Assembly: GCF_013366925.1 (NCBI RefSeq)
Contig: NZ_JAALDK010000001.1
Span: 1,743,089 to 1,807,088 of the forward strand
DNA from: Paraburkholderia youngii
GTDB lineage: Bacteria > Pseudomonadota > Gammaproteobacteria > Burkholderiales > Burkholderiaceae
Direction: 5' to 3'
DNA length: 64,000 nt
This document shows positions 8,925-17,257 of the stretch, piece after piece; within the stretch, counting starts at the first letter, position 1, and every line of letters starts with the position of its first letter. The translations under genes and the position numbers were made by a program. Below the pieces are notes generated by a model. It saw nothing but the letters and a program-made list of their open reading frames with translations, was not told the DNA's origin and did no database searches.

Positions 8925-9953
8925 TCACAGGCACCTGGATGAATCATTCGAACTTGCAATCCGATGCGGTCGCGTAGCATCGACCGGTTGAATCCGCGAG
9001 GTACCTCGGACTCCCATGCGCGCGTCGCGTCGGACCGTCTGAGGCGGAATGCCAACCCCGCGCATGAAAACGTCGCGCATATGCTCGCAGTCGCGAAAAC
9101 CGGTCTCTCTAGCGATGACCTCAAGCGGATGCCGGCTTTGTTCGATCATCAGCCGCGCAACCTCGAGCCGAAGTCTTTCAATAGCCTTGGCCGGGGACGC
9201 TCCCGTTTCGAGCGTAAACACACGGCTGAACTGCCGCGGACTCAGGTGAGCGATTTCGGCCAACTCCTCTACCGTTAGCGAACGCCTCAGATTCTGGCGC
9301 GCATAGTTCAGGGCATTCTGGATCCGATCGGATTTCGGTGCGAGGTTCAGCATTTCGGAATGCTGCGACTGGCCGCCCGCCCGCCGCTGAGGCATGACAA
9401 GCCTGTGCGCCACTGCACGGGCCGTTTCCACACCCAGATCCTTTTCTACCATCGCGAGTGCCAGGTCAAGGCCCGCCGTCATGCCCACGGACGTCCAGAT
9501 CGGATCATCGACAATGTAGATCTGGTCTTCCTCGACGTGGATATCCGGAAAACGTTCCTGCATTGCGCGCCCATACGCCCAATGCGTCGCGGCGCGCCGC
9601 CGCGCCAGCAAGCCTGCTTCCGCGAGCATGAATCCGCCGGTGCAGATCGCGCCTATGCGCCTCGCGCTGATGCTCGCTTTGCGCAGGAACGCAACTATAG
9701 TGTCAGGAGGCGGCGAACTGAGCGGATCAATGACCCCGCCAACGATCCACGTGTCCACGTCAACGTGCCCATGCAATGATCGTGTGCTCACTGTCAGGCC
9801 AAGTGACGAACGCACTTCTCCGCCTACTGCGGAAAAGTTTTCAAGCGCGTAGAACGGTTCATCCGCCACGATGTTCGCCCACTCGAACACCGACTGGGTC
9901 GCGAGATCCATGATCTGAAAACCCTCACTGATCAGAAAGCCAATCCGGCACAT
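8925..9953 (-). CDS. GlxA-type AraC-family regulator (DJ-1/PfpI-like domain + AraC HTH)
   Basis: 342 residues. The N-terminal ~190 form a DJ-1/PfpI-like class I amidotransferase fold (MCRIGFLISEGFQIMDL, GAICTGGFMLAEAGLL with the nucleophile-elbow Cys, VGMTAGLDLALAMVEKDLG). The C-terminal part is an AraC double HTH (VEELAEIAHLSPRQFSRVF, CEHMRDVFMRGVGIPPQ). Such proteins regulate neighbouring metabolic genes; the ligand is unknown. It ends immediately before the FixJ-type gene. Its last residues (NDSSRCL) come from the same short sequence that precedes the paralogous FixJ gene at 2607, where it is not the end of a protein, so the C-terminus seems to have been acquired with the duplication. Confidence 0.88.
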   Translation of the reverse strand: MCRIGFLISEGFQIMDLATQSVFEWANIVADEPFYALENFSAVGGEVRSSLGLTVSTRSLHGHVDVDTWIVGGVIDPLSSPPPDTIVAFLRKASISARRIGAICTGGFMLAEAGLLARRRAATHWAYGRAMQERFPDIHVEEDQIYIVDDPIWTSVGMTAGLDLALAMVEKDLGVETARAVAHRLVMPQRRAGGQSQHSEMLNLAPKSDRIQNALNYARQNLRRSLTVEELAEIAHLSPRQFSRVFTLETGASPAKAIERLRLEVARLMIEQSRHPLEVIARETGFRDCEHMRDVFMRGVGIPPQTVRRDARMGVRGTSRIQPVDATRPHRIASSNDSSRCL

Positions 9954-10215
9954 GTTCGCTCTCCATCACGTCAGTTGACGCTCTGTCGGCGCTCGTCCGG
10001 CCTCCGACATTTATCGGAAATCGCAGTTTTCTGACTCGCTCCGCCTCATGAAATTCAGTCATCTCCGCGGTACACTTTGCACAACAGACGACCGTCATAT
10101 TCGAGCAATAGTTCACGCGCTTCTTGGCGTTCTCCTTCAACTCGCCGCATTCATCGCAGCGAGTCAAGGCACGGACCTGCAACGGTCGTGAGCGCCACCG
10201 TTCGAGAGCGTTCAT
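9925..10215 (-). CDS. Small Cys-rich protein, possible zinc ribbon
   Basis: About 96 residues from ATG 10215 (a GTG at 10230 is an alternative). It contains CDEC followed about 15 residues later by a second cluster (YC, then CCAKC), a spacing that could bind zinc. The body is basic and the C-terminus overlaps the start of the GlxA-type gene by 29 bases in another frame. Only one base separates its ATG from the upstream stop codon, suggesting translational coupling in a four-gene operon (10342 to 8175). No family is recognised. A small regulatory or adaptor protein is possible. Confidence 0.45.
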   Translation of the reverse strand: MNALERWRSRPLQVRALTRCDECGELKENAKKRVNYCSNMTVVCCAKCTAEMTEFHEAERVRKLRFPINVGGRTSADRASTDVMESEHVPDWLSDQ

Positions 10216-10216
10216 G

Positions 10217-10342
10217 TCAGCAGCCTTCACGTTGATCTCGGGTGCCGGCGGCGATGATGTTCATCGCCATCTTCCGTAGTTCTATCGACGCCGGATCATC
10301 TCGGCGTAGTTCGAGCAAATCTCTTGCGTACATGCTCATCAT
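10217..10342 (-). CDS. Very small protein (41 aa), first gene of the GlxA/FixJ operon
   Basis: A 41-codon frame beginning MMSMYARDLLELRRDDP, preceded by a good GAAAGGA ribosome site two bases from the ATG. It is amphipathic and charged, with no signal or membrane segment. Its stop codon abuts the start of the Cys-rich protein. The ribosome site and coupling support expression, but I do not recognise the protein. A longer open frame extends upstream to 10699 but crosses the 78-bp repeat and looks non-coding. Confidence 0.4.
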   Translation of the reverse strand: MMSMYARDLLELRRDDPASIELRKMAMNIIAAGTRDQREGC

Positions 10343-11014
10343 GGTCCTTTCGATAAATATGAGGCTATGGTCAACAGTCCGGTCTTGATCATCGCGCCGC
10401 GTCCACACCATCTCCTTCAAAAATATGGTTACGACGGGAGCATTATTGGTGTGGATGTGCCCGAAAGTCGTGAGAAGACGGTAATGTCGCGGTGGAATTT
10501 TGGTGAGGACGGTACCATCGTTCGATGGAATCATTCGCCAGCCTTTGACGTGCGCACCTCTTCCGGGAACTGCTCGAAGCGCATCACGCGCTCGAGGGTG
10601 CCCGCTCGCCGCACCCCGACCAGCCCGCTGGCGGCAACCGAGGCGCTCTATGCCGGCGTATTGCTCGTCGAAATCCGGGATGCCAAGGCTGCCTTGCATC
10701 CGGATCCGGCTGCTGGCAACCGATGACTTTCAGACGCGTCGCGCTGCAACAGGGGCGCAGATTCCTTTGCGACAACCTGAAGATCAGTGCCCAGCTCGCC
10801 AGGGAGCTATGCAAGCGCGTCTCCGTAGCCGCGCATCAGCGCATCGGGAGATGCGCACGGGGAGATCCAGGCGCCTTGCAAGCACGCATTGAAACACCGC
10901 TTTAGGGTGTGCGCGCCGGTCTGATCGACCAGCGCGAATTGCATTGCAACCACCGCGACAGACGCGCTCCACGGCGAGATCGCCCTACAGCTCCTCTGCG
11001 TCCGCGAATGCCCG
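10343..11014. other. Intergenic region with the second copy of the 78-bp repeat
   Basis: About 670 bases between the divergent small-gene operon and the second TPR regulator. It holds copy B of the 78-bp repeat (10437-10514). Several short open frames on both strands (10584-10980) have some protein-like stretches but no ribosome site and no recognisable family; decayed gene remnants are likely. The last bases join the 1.8-kb duplication. Confidence 0.5.
10437..10514. repeat. 78-bp segment repeated at 5963-6040 (copy B)
   Basis: Partner of the segment at 5963-6040, without gaps. It lies about 95-170 bases upstream of the minus-strand start at 10342, so it may be part of that operon's control region. 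Confidence 0.65.
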
Positions 11015-12833
11015 TGCGAACGGTATTCAGCAAAGCTATAATTCTGACAACCGACCGGCTGGAGGAGAGACCCGATGGACGACCTCCGAGTGGGGAACTG
11101 GGTGGTGACCCCGAGCCTCAACAGCATCTCTTCCCTGGGCAGGACCACTCGCCTCGAGCCCAAAGTAATGGAAGTCCTGGTGTGCCTGGCCCAGCACCCA
11201 GGAGACACGGTTTCCAAAGAGCAGCTTTTTCAAGCCGTGTGGCCCAGGACCGTGGTGACCGAGGATGTATTGAAGCGCTGCATCGCCGAGTTGCGTCGCG
11301 CCTTTGACGACGATGCCCGCGATCCACGCGTCATCGAGACGATCTCGAAACGAGGCTACCGGCTGGTCGCACCCGTAACCGCAGGCAGCGCCACGCCAGC
11401 CCCCACCGAGAGTGTGATAAACGATTCCATCGCGGTGCTGCCGTTCGTCAACATGAGCGCAGATCCGGAGCACGAATACTTTGCCGACGGAATCACTGAA
11501 GAAATCATCGACGCGTTAGCCCAGATCCGGGAGCTTCACGTCGTAGCGCGGAGCTCCGCCTTCTCGTTCAAGGGTAAACACATCGACCTGCGCATTGTCG
11601 GCGAGCAACTTAACGTCCGCACCGTTCTCGAGGGAAGTGTGCGCAGAGCTGGTAATCGGCTGCGTATCACGGCACAGCTCGTGTCTGCGGTAGACGGATA
11701 TCATCTCTGGTCGGAGCACTATGACCGTGAGATGAAGGAAGTGTTCGCAATTCAGGAGGAGATTGCCCAGGCGATCGTGCAGCGCTTGAAGATCACGTTC
11801 CCGTGGGGTACGAAAACCCTGGTGTACCCTCGAACCCCGAATCTCGAGGCCTACGAGTCCTACCTGAAGGGTCACGCTCTGCTCTACAAGAGGGGGCCCG
11901 CTATTGCCCATGCCCTCGCCTGTTGCCAGCGGGCAGTGGATCTCGATCCAGACTATGCATTGGCGTGGGCCGGTCTTGCCGATTGCTACACAACCCTTTG
12001 CTGGTACGGGTTTGTAGATCCTCGGTCTTTCATGCCAAAGGGCATAGAGGCCGCTCGACACGCAGTGGCACTGGATTCATCGCTTGCCGAAGCACACTGC
12101 GCCCTGGCTCTCGCCGCCCTGATCGGGGCCTGGAACACGGCGGACGCCGAGCATGAGTTTCTTTGCGCACTACAGCTGAATCCGAAGTACATCCCGGCAC
12201 TCTGCTGGTACGGAATTCTTTATCTCCAGTACTCGGAAGGGCGGCTGGTGGAGGGAATGGAGCAAGCAAGGTTAGCACTGACAGCGGACCCGCTATCGGC
12301 CTACGCGCACGCCATATACGCTCTGACTTGTATTGTCGCAGGCAAGACCGGGGAAGGTGTGGAGGTCAGCCGGCGCGCCGTCCAACTCGATCCCGAGAGC
12401 TGGCTTGCTAATGGAGTGCTGCAGGCGGCACTGCTGGTGAACGGTCAGTTCGAAACATCCGTCGCGGCGGGAGAAGCGACTTTGGCGATGTCCGGCCGGC
12501 ACCCTTGGCCTATGGCCTGGCTTGTCGTGGCCCTCGCAGAATGGGACAAAGCCACTGAGGCCGACGCGGTTTACGCGGAAATGCAGGCCCGAGCGCGTCG
12601 TGAATATGTTACGCCGACGGTACTCGCTATCGCGGCTTGCGCGGTGGCGAGGGAGGATGAGGCGATTCGCTACGCCCGCGAAGTCTACGAAATCCGCGAT
12701 CCCAATTACCTGCAATTATCCAGATACTTTCCCATGGCGTCCTGCTTGTATCGCTATCCGCGGTTTTGCGAAATCATCGCACAGATGGGGCGCAGCGAAT
12801 GGTTGCAAGATCGACCGCCACTGACGCCTAGCC
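11015..12833. repeat. Direct duplication, copy B (partner 6282-8100)
   Basis: Second copy of the wHTH/TolB/TPR gene with about 60 bases of 5' flank, offset 4733 bp from copy A and in the same orientation. The sequence just left of this boundary differs from copy A, so the duplicated unit begins close to position 11015. Confidence 0.85.
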
Positions 12834-12856
12834 AGGAGCCACGTGCACAGGAATGA
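11075..12856 (+). CDS. Winged-helix / TolB-like / TPR regulator (copy B)
   Basis: 593 residues, the paralogue of 6342-8153. The winged helix and TolB-like domain differ by few residues (for example TTRLEP for TVRVEP, and AELRRAF for AALRRAF in the DNA-binding region), while the TPR half carries clustered substitutions (a CTTLCWYGFVDPRSF stretch replaces the matching part of copy A). The last 30 residues are unrelated. Recognition-helix residues are the same, so both may bind the same sites while the TPR surfaces diverge. The same GGAGGAGAG ribosome site and start context occur in both copies. Confidence 0.85.
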   Translation: MDDLRVGNWVVTPSLNSISSLGRTTRLEPKVMEVLVCLAQHPGDTVSKEQLFQAVWPRTVVTEDVLKRCIAELRRAFDDDARDPRVIETISKRGYRLVAPVTAGSATPAPTESVINDSIAVLPFVNMSADPEHEYFADGITEEIIDALAQIRELHVVARSSAFSFKGKHIDLRIVGEQLNVRTVLEGSVRRAGNRLRITAQLVSAVDGYHLWSEHYDREMKEVFAIQEEIAQAIVQRLKITFPWGTKTLVYPRTPNLEAYESYLKGHALLYKRGPAIAHALACCQRAVDLDPDYALAWAGLADCYTTLCWYGFVDPRSFMPKGIEAARHAVALDSSLAEAHCALALAALIGAWNTADAEHEFLCALQLNPKYIPALCWYGILYLQYSEGRLVEGMEQARLALTADPLSAYAHAIYALTCIVAGKTGEGVEVSRRAVQLDPESWLANGVLQAALLVNGQFETSVAAGEATLAMSGRHPWPMAWLVVALAEWDKATEADAVYAEMQARARREYVTPTVLAIAACAVAREDEAIRYAREVYEIRDPNYLQLSRYFPMASCLYRYPRFCEIIAQMGRSEWLQDRPPLTPSQEPRAQE

Positions 12857-13038
12857 ATTTAGGCTGCGCATGGCTGCCTGCACCACTACAGCAGATGTCA
12901 TCTCCACGGACAAGCCGAATGTATTTGCCGTCTCTGCCAGTACGCGAGGCGCTCGGCTGTCGGGGCTGGTCCTGACCACCTTCTCGTTGACCAACGATTA
13001 GAGTGGCTCCTTCAGGCCATCGGGCCGTCGAAGTCAAG

Positions 13039-13476
13039 CTATTTCTCACAAACGACGGCCGACATGACAAGCGGCATGACCTCTCTCACTGTCGCCGGGC
13101 TTCCGGCTTCACTGATGCGATTGTTGACCGTATCTTTCCCGGCCATCACGACGACCCCATAGACCTGGTGGGGCACTTCAGCTCCGCCTCGCCTCTGAAT
13201 GAACATGTCGTCGTTATGGGCGTAGCCAAAAACGGCCCGCACCCTGAATCCAAAAGCGGTGAAGTTCTGATTCGGTTTCACCCGATACACGTTGACCGCA
13301 TTGTCCGACACTTTCATCGGTCGCGGATCGATCTCCTTTCCTTCGACCAACTGTTCAATGAATGTGTGCGGACCAGCACGGCAATCGAAGTTTGCACCGA
13401 TCTCGTGTGCGTGTATTACCCTCGATACGATGGTTGTTCCGATGGCTGCGCATCGAATGAAATGAGAGACTTTCAC
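13039..13476 (-). CDS. Putative secreted protein, function unknown
   Basis: 145 residues from a GTG start at 13476, with a strong AAAGGTAGG ribosome site upstream. The N-terminus (MKVSHFIRCAAIGTTIVS) looks like a signal peptide. The remainder is soluble and mildly basic with two cysteines, and contains VKPNQNFTAFGFRVRAVFGYA. I do not recognise the family; a periplasmic Burkholderia-type hypothetical protein is most likely. A long antisense frame (13003-13626) overlaps it but lacks a ribosome site. Confidence 0.5.
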   Translation of the reverse strand: MKVSHFIRCAAIGTTIVSRVIHAHEIGANFDCRAGPHTFIEQLVEGKEIDPRPMKVSDNAVNVYRVKPNQNFTAFGFRVRAVFGYAHNDDMFIQRRGGAEVPHQVYGVVVMAGKDTVNNRISEAGSPATVREVMPLVMSAVVCEK

Positions 13477-13786
13477 GGATACCTACCTTTGGAAAATCGG
13501 TTCAACTATTCAGTAATCCCATCGTCGCACGATCGCATTTGCGCCGCGAGATCCGCTCACGCGGCTCTTCTCGGACGTGGCGGGATAATCGCCTGCAGCC
13601 GACACTGCGCGCTGCCTCACTGCTAGCTATCTCTTGACTCTCCTGATCGTTCATTTTCAAAAGGAAGATTAACCGTTAGCCGGTACGCGTTTCAATTGCA
13701 CTATGGTATAGCCCAAGTTCACACTTCCGCAGCGGCGGAGCCAACGTCTTGTCAGACAAAATCAGAGCGCCAATATAGCCTTCTCG
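13477..13786. other. Intergenic, nothing recognised
   Basis: About 310 bases between two minus-strand genes, noticeably richer in A and T than the neighbouring genes. I see no gene, repeat or clear promoter. Confidence 0.5.
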
Positions 13787-14122
13787 CTACGGCCGGTGAG
13801 TCAGTCGCCGGAGGTCGCGCGTCCACTGATATTCTCGGGATGCCAAGTTGAATAGCCCAAACGCATCCACAGATATCATCGCAGATGCGTTCGCCCGAGC
13901 AGGGCGTTCGGCGGGACTAAACACCGCATCACCGCGACGGATTGCAAGTTGCGACAAAACGCACACACCGGGGGTCCTCGCAAAACGACAGCGCCAGCGC
14001 TGCTCGCCATAGTGGCATCGCCCTGGCTCCACCCACCGGATAATGAGAGTATCTTCAAACTGTTCAAGAACTTCAATCTGGACACGCGCTACTTCTACTT
14101 CAGAGCACTCTCTCGTCATCAT
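13787..14122 (-). CDS. DUF3331 domain-containing protein
   Basis: 111 residues. Matches the Burkholderiales DUF3331 pattern: an N-terminal VQIEVLEQFEDTLIIRWVEP, then GRCHYGEQRWR, a cysteine-containing GVCVLSQLAIRRGDAVFSP, and a terminal ANASAMI segment. The function of the family is unknown; the paired Cys/His residues suggest a small metal-binding fold. An AGGAG ribosome site precedes the paired ATG codons at 14122/14119. The IS66 element begins only about 50 bases upstream, so the native promoter has probably been separated from the gene. Confidence 0.75.
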   Translation of the reverse strand: MMTRECSEVEVARVQIEVLEQFEDTLIIRWVEPGRCHYGEQRWRCRFARTPGVCVLSQLAIRRGDAVFSPAERPARANASAMISVDAFGLFNLASREYQWTRDLRRLTHRP

Positions 14123-14166
14123 TAGCTACTCCTGAAATCGGCCCGTTTCAATCATCCGCGTATCCA

Positions 14167-14174
14167 CGTGTTTG
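14167..14174. repeat. Target-site duplication of the IS66 element (left)
   Basis: The 8-mer CGTGTTTG directly abuts the left inverted repeat and recurs at 17258-17265 beyond the right end. Eight-base target duplications are characteristic of IS66-family insertions. Confidence 0.9.
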
Positions 14175-14204
14175 GTAAGCGTCAATCTGAGGCCGTCTTG
14201 ACGA

Positions 14205-14801
14205 TCAGAACTTGACCTCTGAGAGCCGCTGATTCGTGAGCACGAGATCGAAGGCGGCGGGATCGAAGTTGCCGCCACACCACTCGAGGAAGTGGTCGTG
14301 CTCCTCGTGCGTCGGATCGGTGATCGCTTCGAGGAAGTCGGCATATCCTGGCACTCCACCGACATCTTCCGGTGGACACGCATTCTGCCCGTCCAGGCAC
14401 AGCGGCCGGCGCATGTCTGGATCAGGCATCAGCGCCTTCTCGACCTTGATCCGATGCTGCCAGTTGTCACCGTAGTCGTAGATGTAGGTGAATGACTTCA
14501 GCCCGCCCAGCGCCTTCGCCAGCGTGACCCGTGCTTCATTGAGCATCGGTGGATCGCTCTGGAATCCGAAGTCATCAGGTTCACCATAGTTGGTTTCGCC
14601 GAAGACGAACTCGTGCAGGTGCCCGCCCTCCCAGCCCATGGCTAGTTGCAGCACGACATGCAGCTTGCCCAGCCGGATCGAGCCGGGAACGATGATTCGT
14701 CGCCAGATCGCCGGCTTGATGTACTTCAGCTCAACGCGCAGTACGTAGTCGGGCACTGGCGCCTTGACCGAGCGCACGGCAGGTTTGCGGGGTTGGACCA
14801 T
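14205..14801 (-). CDS. Plasmid pRiA4b ORF-3 family protein (IS66 passenger)
   Basis: 198 residues from ATG 14801. The family core is visible: YVLRVELKYIKPAIWRRIIV, LGKLHVVLQLAMGWEGGHLH, FTYIYDYGDNWQHRI and the C-terminal CPPEDVGGVPGYADFLEA. Such proteins often sit next to or inside IS66-type elements; their biochemical role is unknown. Here the gene lies between tnpC and the left inverted repeat, so it is a true passenger of the element. The region upstream of the ATG (to 14858) lies inside tnpC in another frame and is not part of the gene. Confidence 0.85.
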   Translation of the reverse strand: MVQPRKPAVRSVKAPVPDYVLRVELKYIKPAIWRRIIVPGSIRLGKLHVVLQLAMGWEGGHLHEFVFGETNYGEPDDFGFQSDPPMLNEARVTLAKALGGLKSFTYIYDYGDNWQHRIKVEKALMPDPDMRRPLCLDGQNACPPEDVGGVPGYADFLEAITDPTHEEHDHFLEWCGGNFDPAAFDLVLTNQRLSEVKF

Positions 14802-14812
14802 CGGATTGATTG

Positions 14813-16358
14813 TCAGGCGGCTTGCTGCTCGATGTATGCAGCCGGCTTCAGGCGCCACGGCAGCAACTCGTCGATGCGGTTGATGGGATGATCGGCGATG
14901 CGCTCAAACACCGTGCGCAGGTAGGCAAACGGCTCGATGCCGTTCAGGCGTGCCGTACCGATCAGGCTATAGATCACCGCCGCGCTTTGGCCACCGCCGT
15001 CGGAGCCAGCGAACAGATAGTTGCGCCTGCCGAGAACCAGCGGCCTGATCGCGCGCTCCGCCGTATTGTTGTCCACCTCGACGCGCCCGTCTTCGCAATA
15101 GCGTGTGAGCGCATGCCAGTGCCCCAGCGAGTACTTAATCGCCTTCGCCAGCCCCGACTTCGCCGATACCTGTGACAGCGTGTGTTCGTACCAGGCCTTC
15201 AGATCAGCGAGCAATGGGGCCGAGCGCAGCTGACGCGCAGACAGGCGCACGTCCGGCGTCTGGCCTCGAACCTCGCGTTCAACGGCATACAGCGCCCCAA
15301 TTCGGCGCAGTGCTTCCTCGGCAATTGGTGAGCTGTCCAGCTTGTACAGGTCATAGAACTTGCGCCGCGCATGCGCCCAGCACCCGGCCTCGATGACCGT
15401 GCCGTCACGATACAGCGCGTCGTACCCGCTGAAGGCATCTGCCTGCAGGATTCCCGTGTAGCCCGCCAGATGTTCCCGAGGTCGCTCACCTTTGCGGTCG
15501 GGTGAGTACCTGTACCAGACGGCTGGTGGCGCGTGGCTTCCTGCCGGGCGGTCATCGCGCACATAGGTCCACAGGCGCGCCGTGCGTGTCTTGCCACGCC
15601 CCGGCTCCAGCACCGGCACGGGCGTGTCGTCGGTATGGATCTTGTCTGCGGCGCGCACGTAACCACCGAGTGCGTCGGACAGGGGTTGCAGCAGGGCAGC
15701 CGCTTCACGCACCCACGAAGCCAGTGTTGCCCGGTCCAGTTCGATGCCCGCACGGCGATAGATGCCGGCCTGCCGATATAGCGGCATATGGTCAGCGTAC
15801 TTCGCGACGACGACCTGTGCGAGCAGCCCCGCACCCGCCATCGAGCGTGCTATCGGCCGCGAAGGTGCCGGCTCCTGTACTACTGCGGCACAGCGCGGGC
15901 AGCTCAGCTTCGGACGTACGTGACGCAGTACCTTGAAGTAGCCGGGCACATAGTCGAGCACCTCCGAGACGTCTTCGCCCAGCGCACGCATCTGTTTGCC
16001 GCATTCCGGGCATCCGCAGTTTGACGGCGCATGCACAACTGTTTCGCGAGGAAGATGGGCAGGGGAAGTGCCGTGACTTGCGGCGCAGTGGGACAAGGTT
16101 CGTAGTGGCCGACGTATCCGCAGTCGCGTCGGCATCAGGCGCCTTCGCCGGTGCGGCCATATCTGGTTCATGAACAGGCAGCTCACCGAGCGCGAGCTGC
16201 AGCTGGTCCATCAGTTCTGTCATGCGCTCAGATGAGCGGCCATACTGCCATCGCTTCAGTCGCGAGATCTCGGCCAGCAACTGCGCGATGGTCTCGTCGC
16301 GCGAGGCAACGATGCGCTTCAGAGCGGCGATGTCATCGGGCAGATGGCTGGCTGGCAT
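14813..16358 (-). pseudogene. tnpC: IS66 transposase TnpC, frameshifted
   Basis: The transposase is split over two frames. The first part starts at ATG 16358 (MPASHLPDDIAALKRIVASR, coiled-coil-like DETIAQLLAEISRLKRWQYG) and stays in frame to about 16060. The second frame carries on with AHLPRETVVHAP, the zinc-binding CGCPECG and the DDE domain (DDTPVPVLEPG, QADAFSGYDALY, NNTAERAIRPL), ending at 14813. The switch is near 16060, between RRKSRH and GTSPAHLP. One small indel would restore the reading frame. Programmed frameshifting is not usual at this place in IS66, so an inactivating mutation or sequencing error is more likely. Confidence 0.82.
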
Positions 16359-16409
16359 GCATGACAGTGTAAATGAAGGCCACGCGCCTGTGGGCTCCCG
16401 CACCCTGCC

Positions 16410-16757
16410 TTATGCCGCGTGCGTCGGCTGCCACGTCCGCTCGGGATGCCGCCAGTCAATCCCTTCGAGCAGCATCGACAGTTGGGCGGCTGACAGATGG
16501 ACTGTTCCCGAGTCCGCCTGCGGCCACACGAAGCGTCCACGCTCGAGTCGTTTCGCGTACAGGTTCATGCCGTCGCCGCTCCACCATAAAATCTTGATGA
16601 GGTCACCACGACGCCCGCGAAACAGGAAGATGTGCCCCGAGAACGGATCACGACCGAGTGCTGACTGCACCAGCGCGGCAAGTCCATCCATGCCACGGCG
16701 CATATCGGTAACGCCCGCTGCCAGCCATACGCGGGTACCGCCTGGCGGCGCAATCAT
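16410..16757 (-). CDS. tnpB: IS66 accessory protein TnpB (Orf2)
   Basis: 115 residues, the usual size. Typical motifs are MRRGMDGLAALVQ, DPFSGHIFLFRGRRGDLIKI and WWSGDGMNLYAKRLERGRF. The protein is needed for IS66 transposition, although its biochemical role is not settled. Its ATG overlaps the end of tnpA by four bases, indicating translational coupling. It appears intact. Confidence 0.93.
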   Translation of the reverse strand: MIAPPGGTRVWLAAGVTDMRRGMDGLAALVQSALGRDPFSGHIFLFRGRRGDLIKILWWSGDGMNLYAKRLERGRFVWPQADSGTVHLSAAQLSMLLEGIDWRHPERTWQPTHAA

Positions 16758-17188
16758 GCTGGCATCAGGCAGCGCAGCACGAGGCGCAACTGCACGGGGT
16801 CGACCATGCCCGTGACGCGTACACGGGCACCGTTCAGTTCGATCTCGATGCCCGACGCCGCCGGTACGCTCTCGCGATGTGGCTCGACAGGCTCTAGAGC
16901 GAGCGACGCCGGTTCTGCGGTCTCGCCGGTCGGTGCATCGGGTAACGCTACGGGCAGCAACACCGCTGTGCTGGGCGCCACCCCTTCAAACAGGCCCGCC
17001 CGCAGTTGCCGGCGCCACTTGAACACCATATTCGGATTCAGTCCGTGCGCCTGCGCGAGCTTGGCCACCGAAATACCCGGCTCGCACGCCGCGACGGCAA
17101 CTTGCCGTCGGTACTCTGGTGTGTAATTCGGTCGGCCCTTGCGGTTCGATGATCGCGCATTCCGTGTGTCCAAAGTAGTCCCCATCAC
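16754..17188 (-). CDS. tnpA: IS66 accessory protein TnpA (Orf1, HTH)
   Basis: 144 residues. The N-terminal helix-turn-helix (YTPEYRRQVAVAACEPGIS, then VAKLAQAHGLNPNMVFKWR) is the IS66 OrfA DNA-binding part. The C-terminal half contains the conserved IEIELNGARVRVTG and VQLRLVLRCL segment. It is the first gene of the element, starting about 70 bases inside the right inverted repeat, and overlaps tnpB. It appears intact. Confidence 0.92.
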   Translation of the reverse strand: MMGTTLDTRNARSSNRKGRPNYTPEYRRQVAVAACEPGISVAKLAQAHGLNPNMVFKWRRQLRAGLFEGVAPSTAVLLPVALPDAPTGETAEPASLALEPVEPHRESVPAASGIEIELNGARVRVTGMVDPVQLRLVLRCLMPA

Positions 17189-17257
17189 TTGAAGTAACGG
17201 GCATCACTTTGGACACCGGCATCAGCTCTGTCCATGCGGCCACGGAATGACGCTTAC

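Larger units (their letters stand above)
14175..17257 (-). mobile_element. IS66-family insertion sequence with a passenger gene
   Basis: A 3083-bp element bounded by GTAAGCGTCA (14175-14184) and its exact complement TGACGCTTAC (17248-17257); the repeats continue imperfectly inward (GGCCG shared about six bases further in). It carries, reading leftward, tnpA, tnpB, a tnpC broken by a frameshift, and a pRiA4b ORF-3-like gene inside the left end. The flanking 8-bp duplication is perfect, indicating a fairly recent insertion. The frameshifted transposase means this copy probably cannot move by itself unless the frameshift is bypassed or complemented. Confidence 0.92.

Noticed and set aside
13003-13626. 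Plus-strand frame overlapping the putative secreted protein gene
   Set aside because: No ribosome site; the minus-strand frame has a strong one and a signal peptide.
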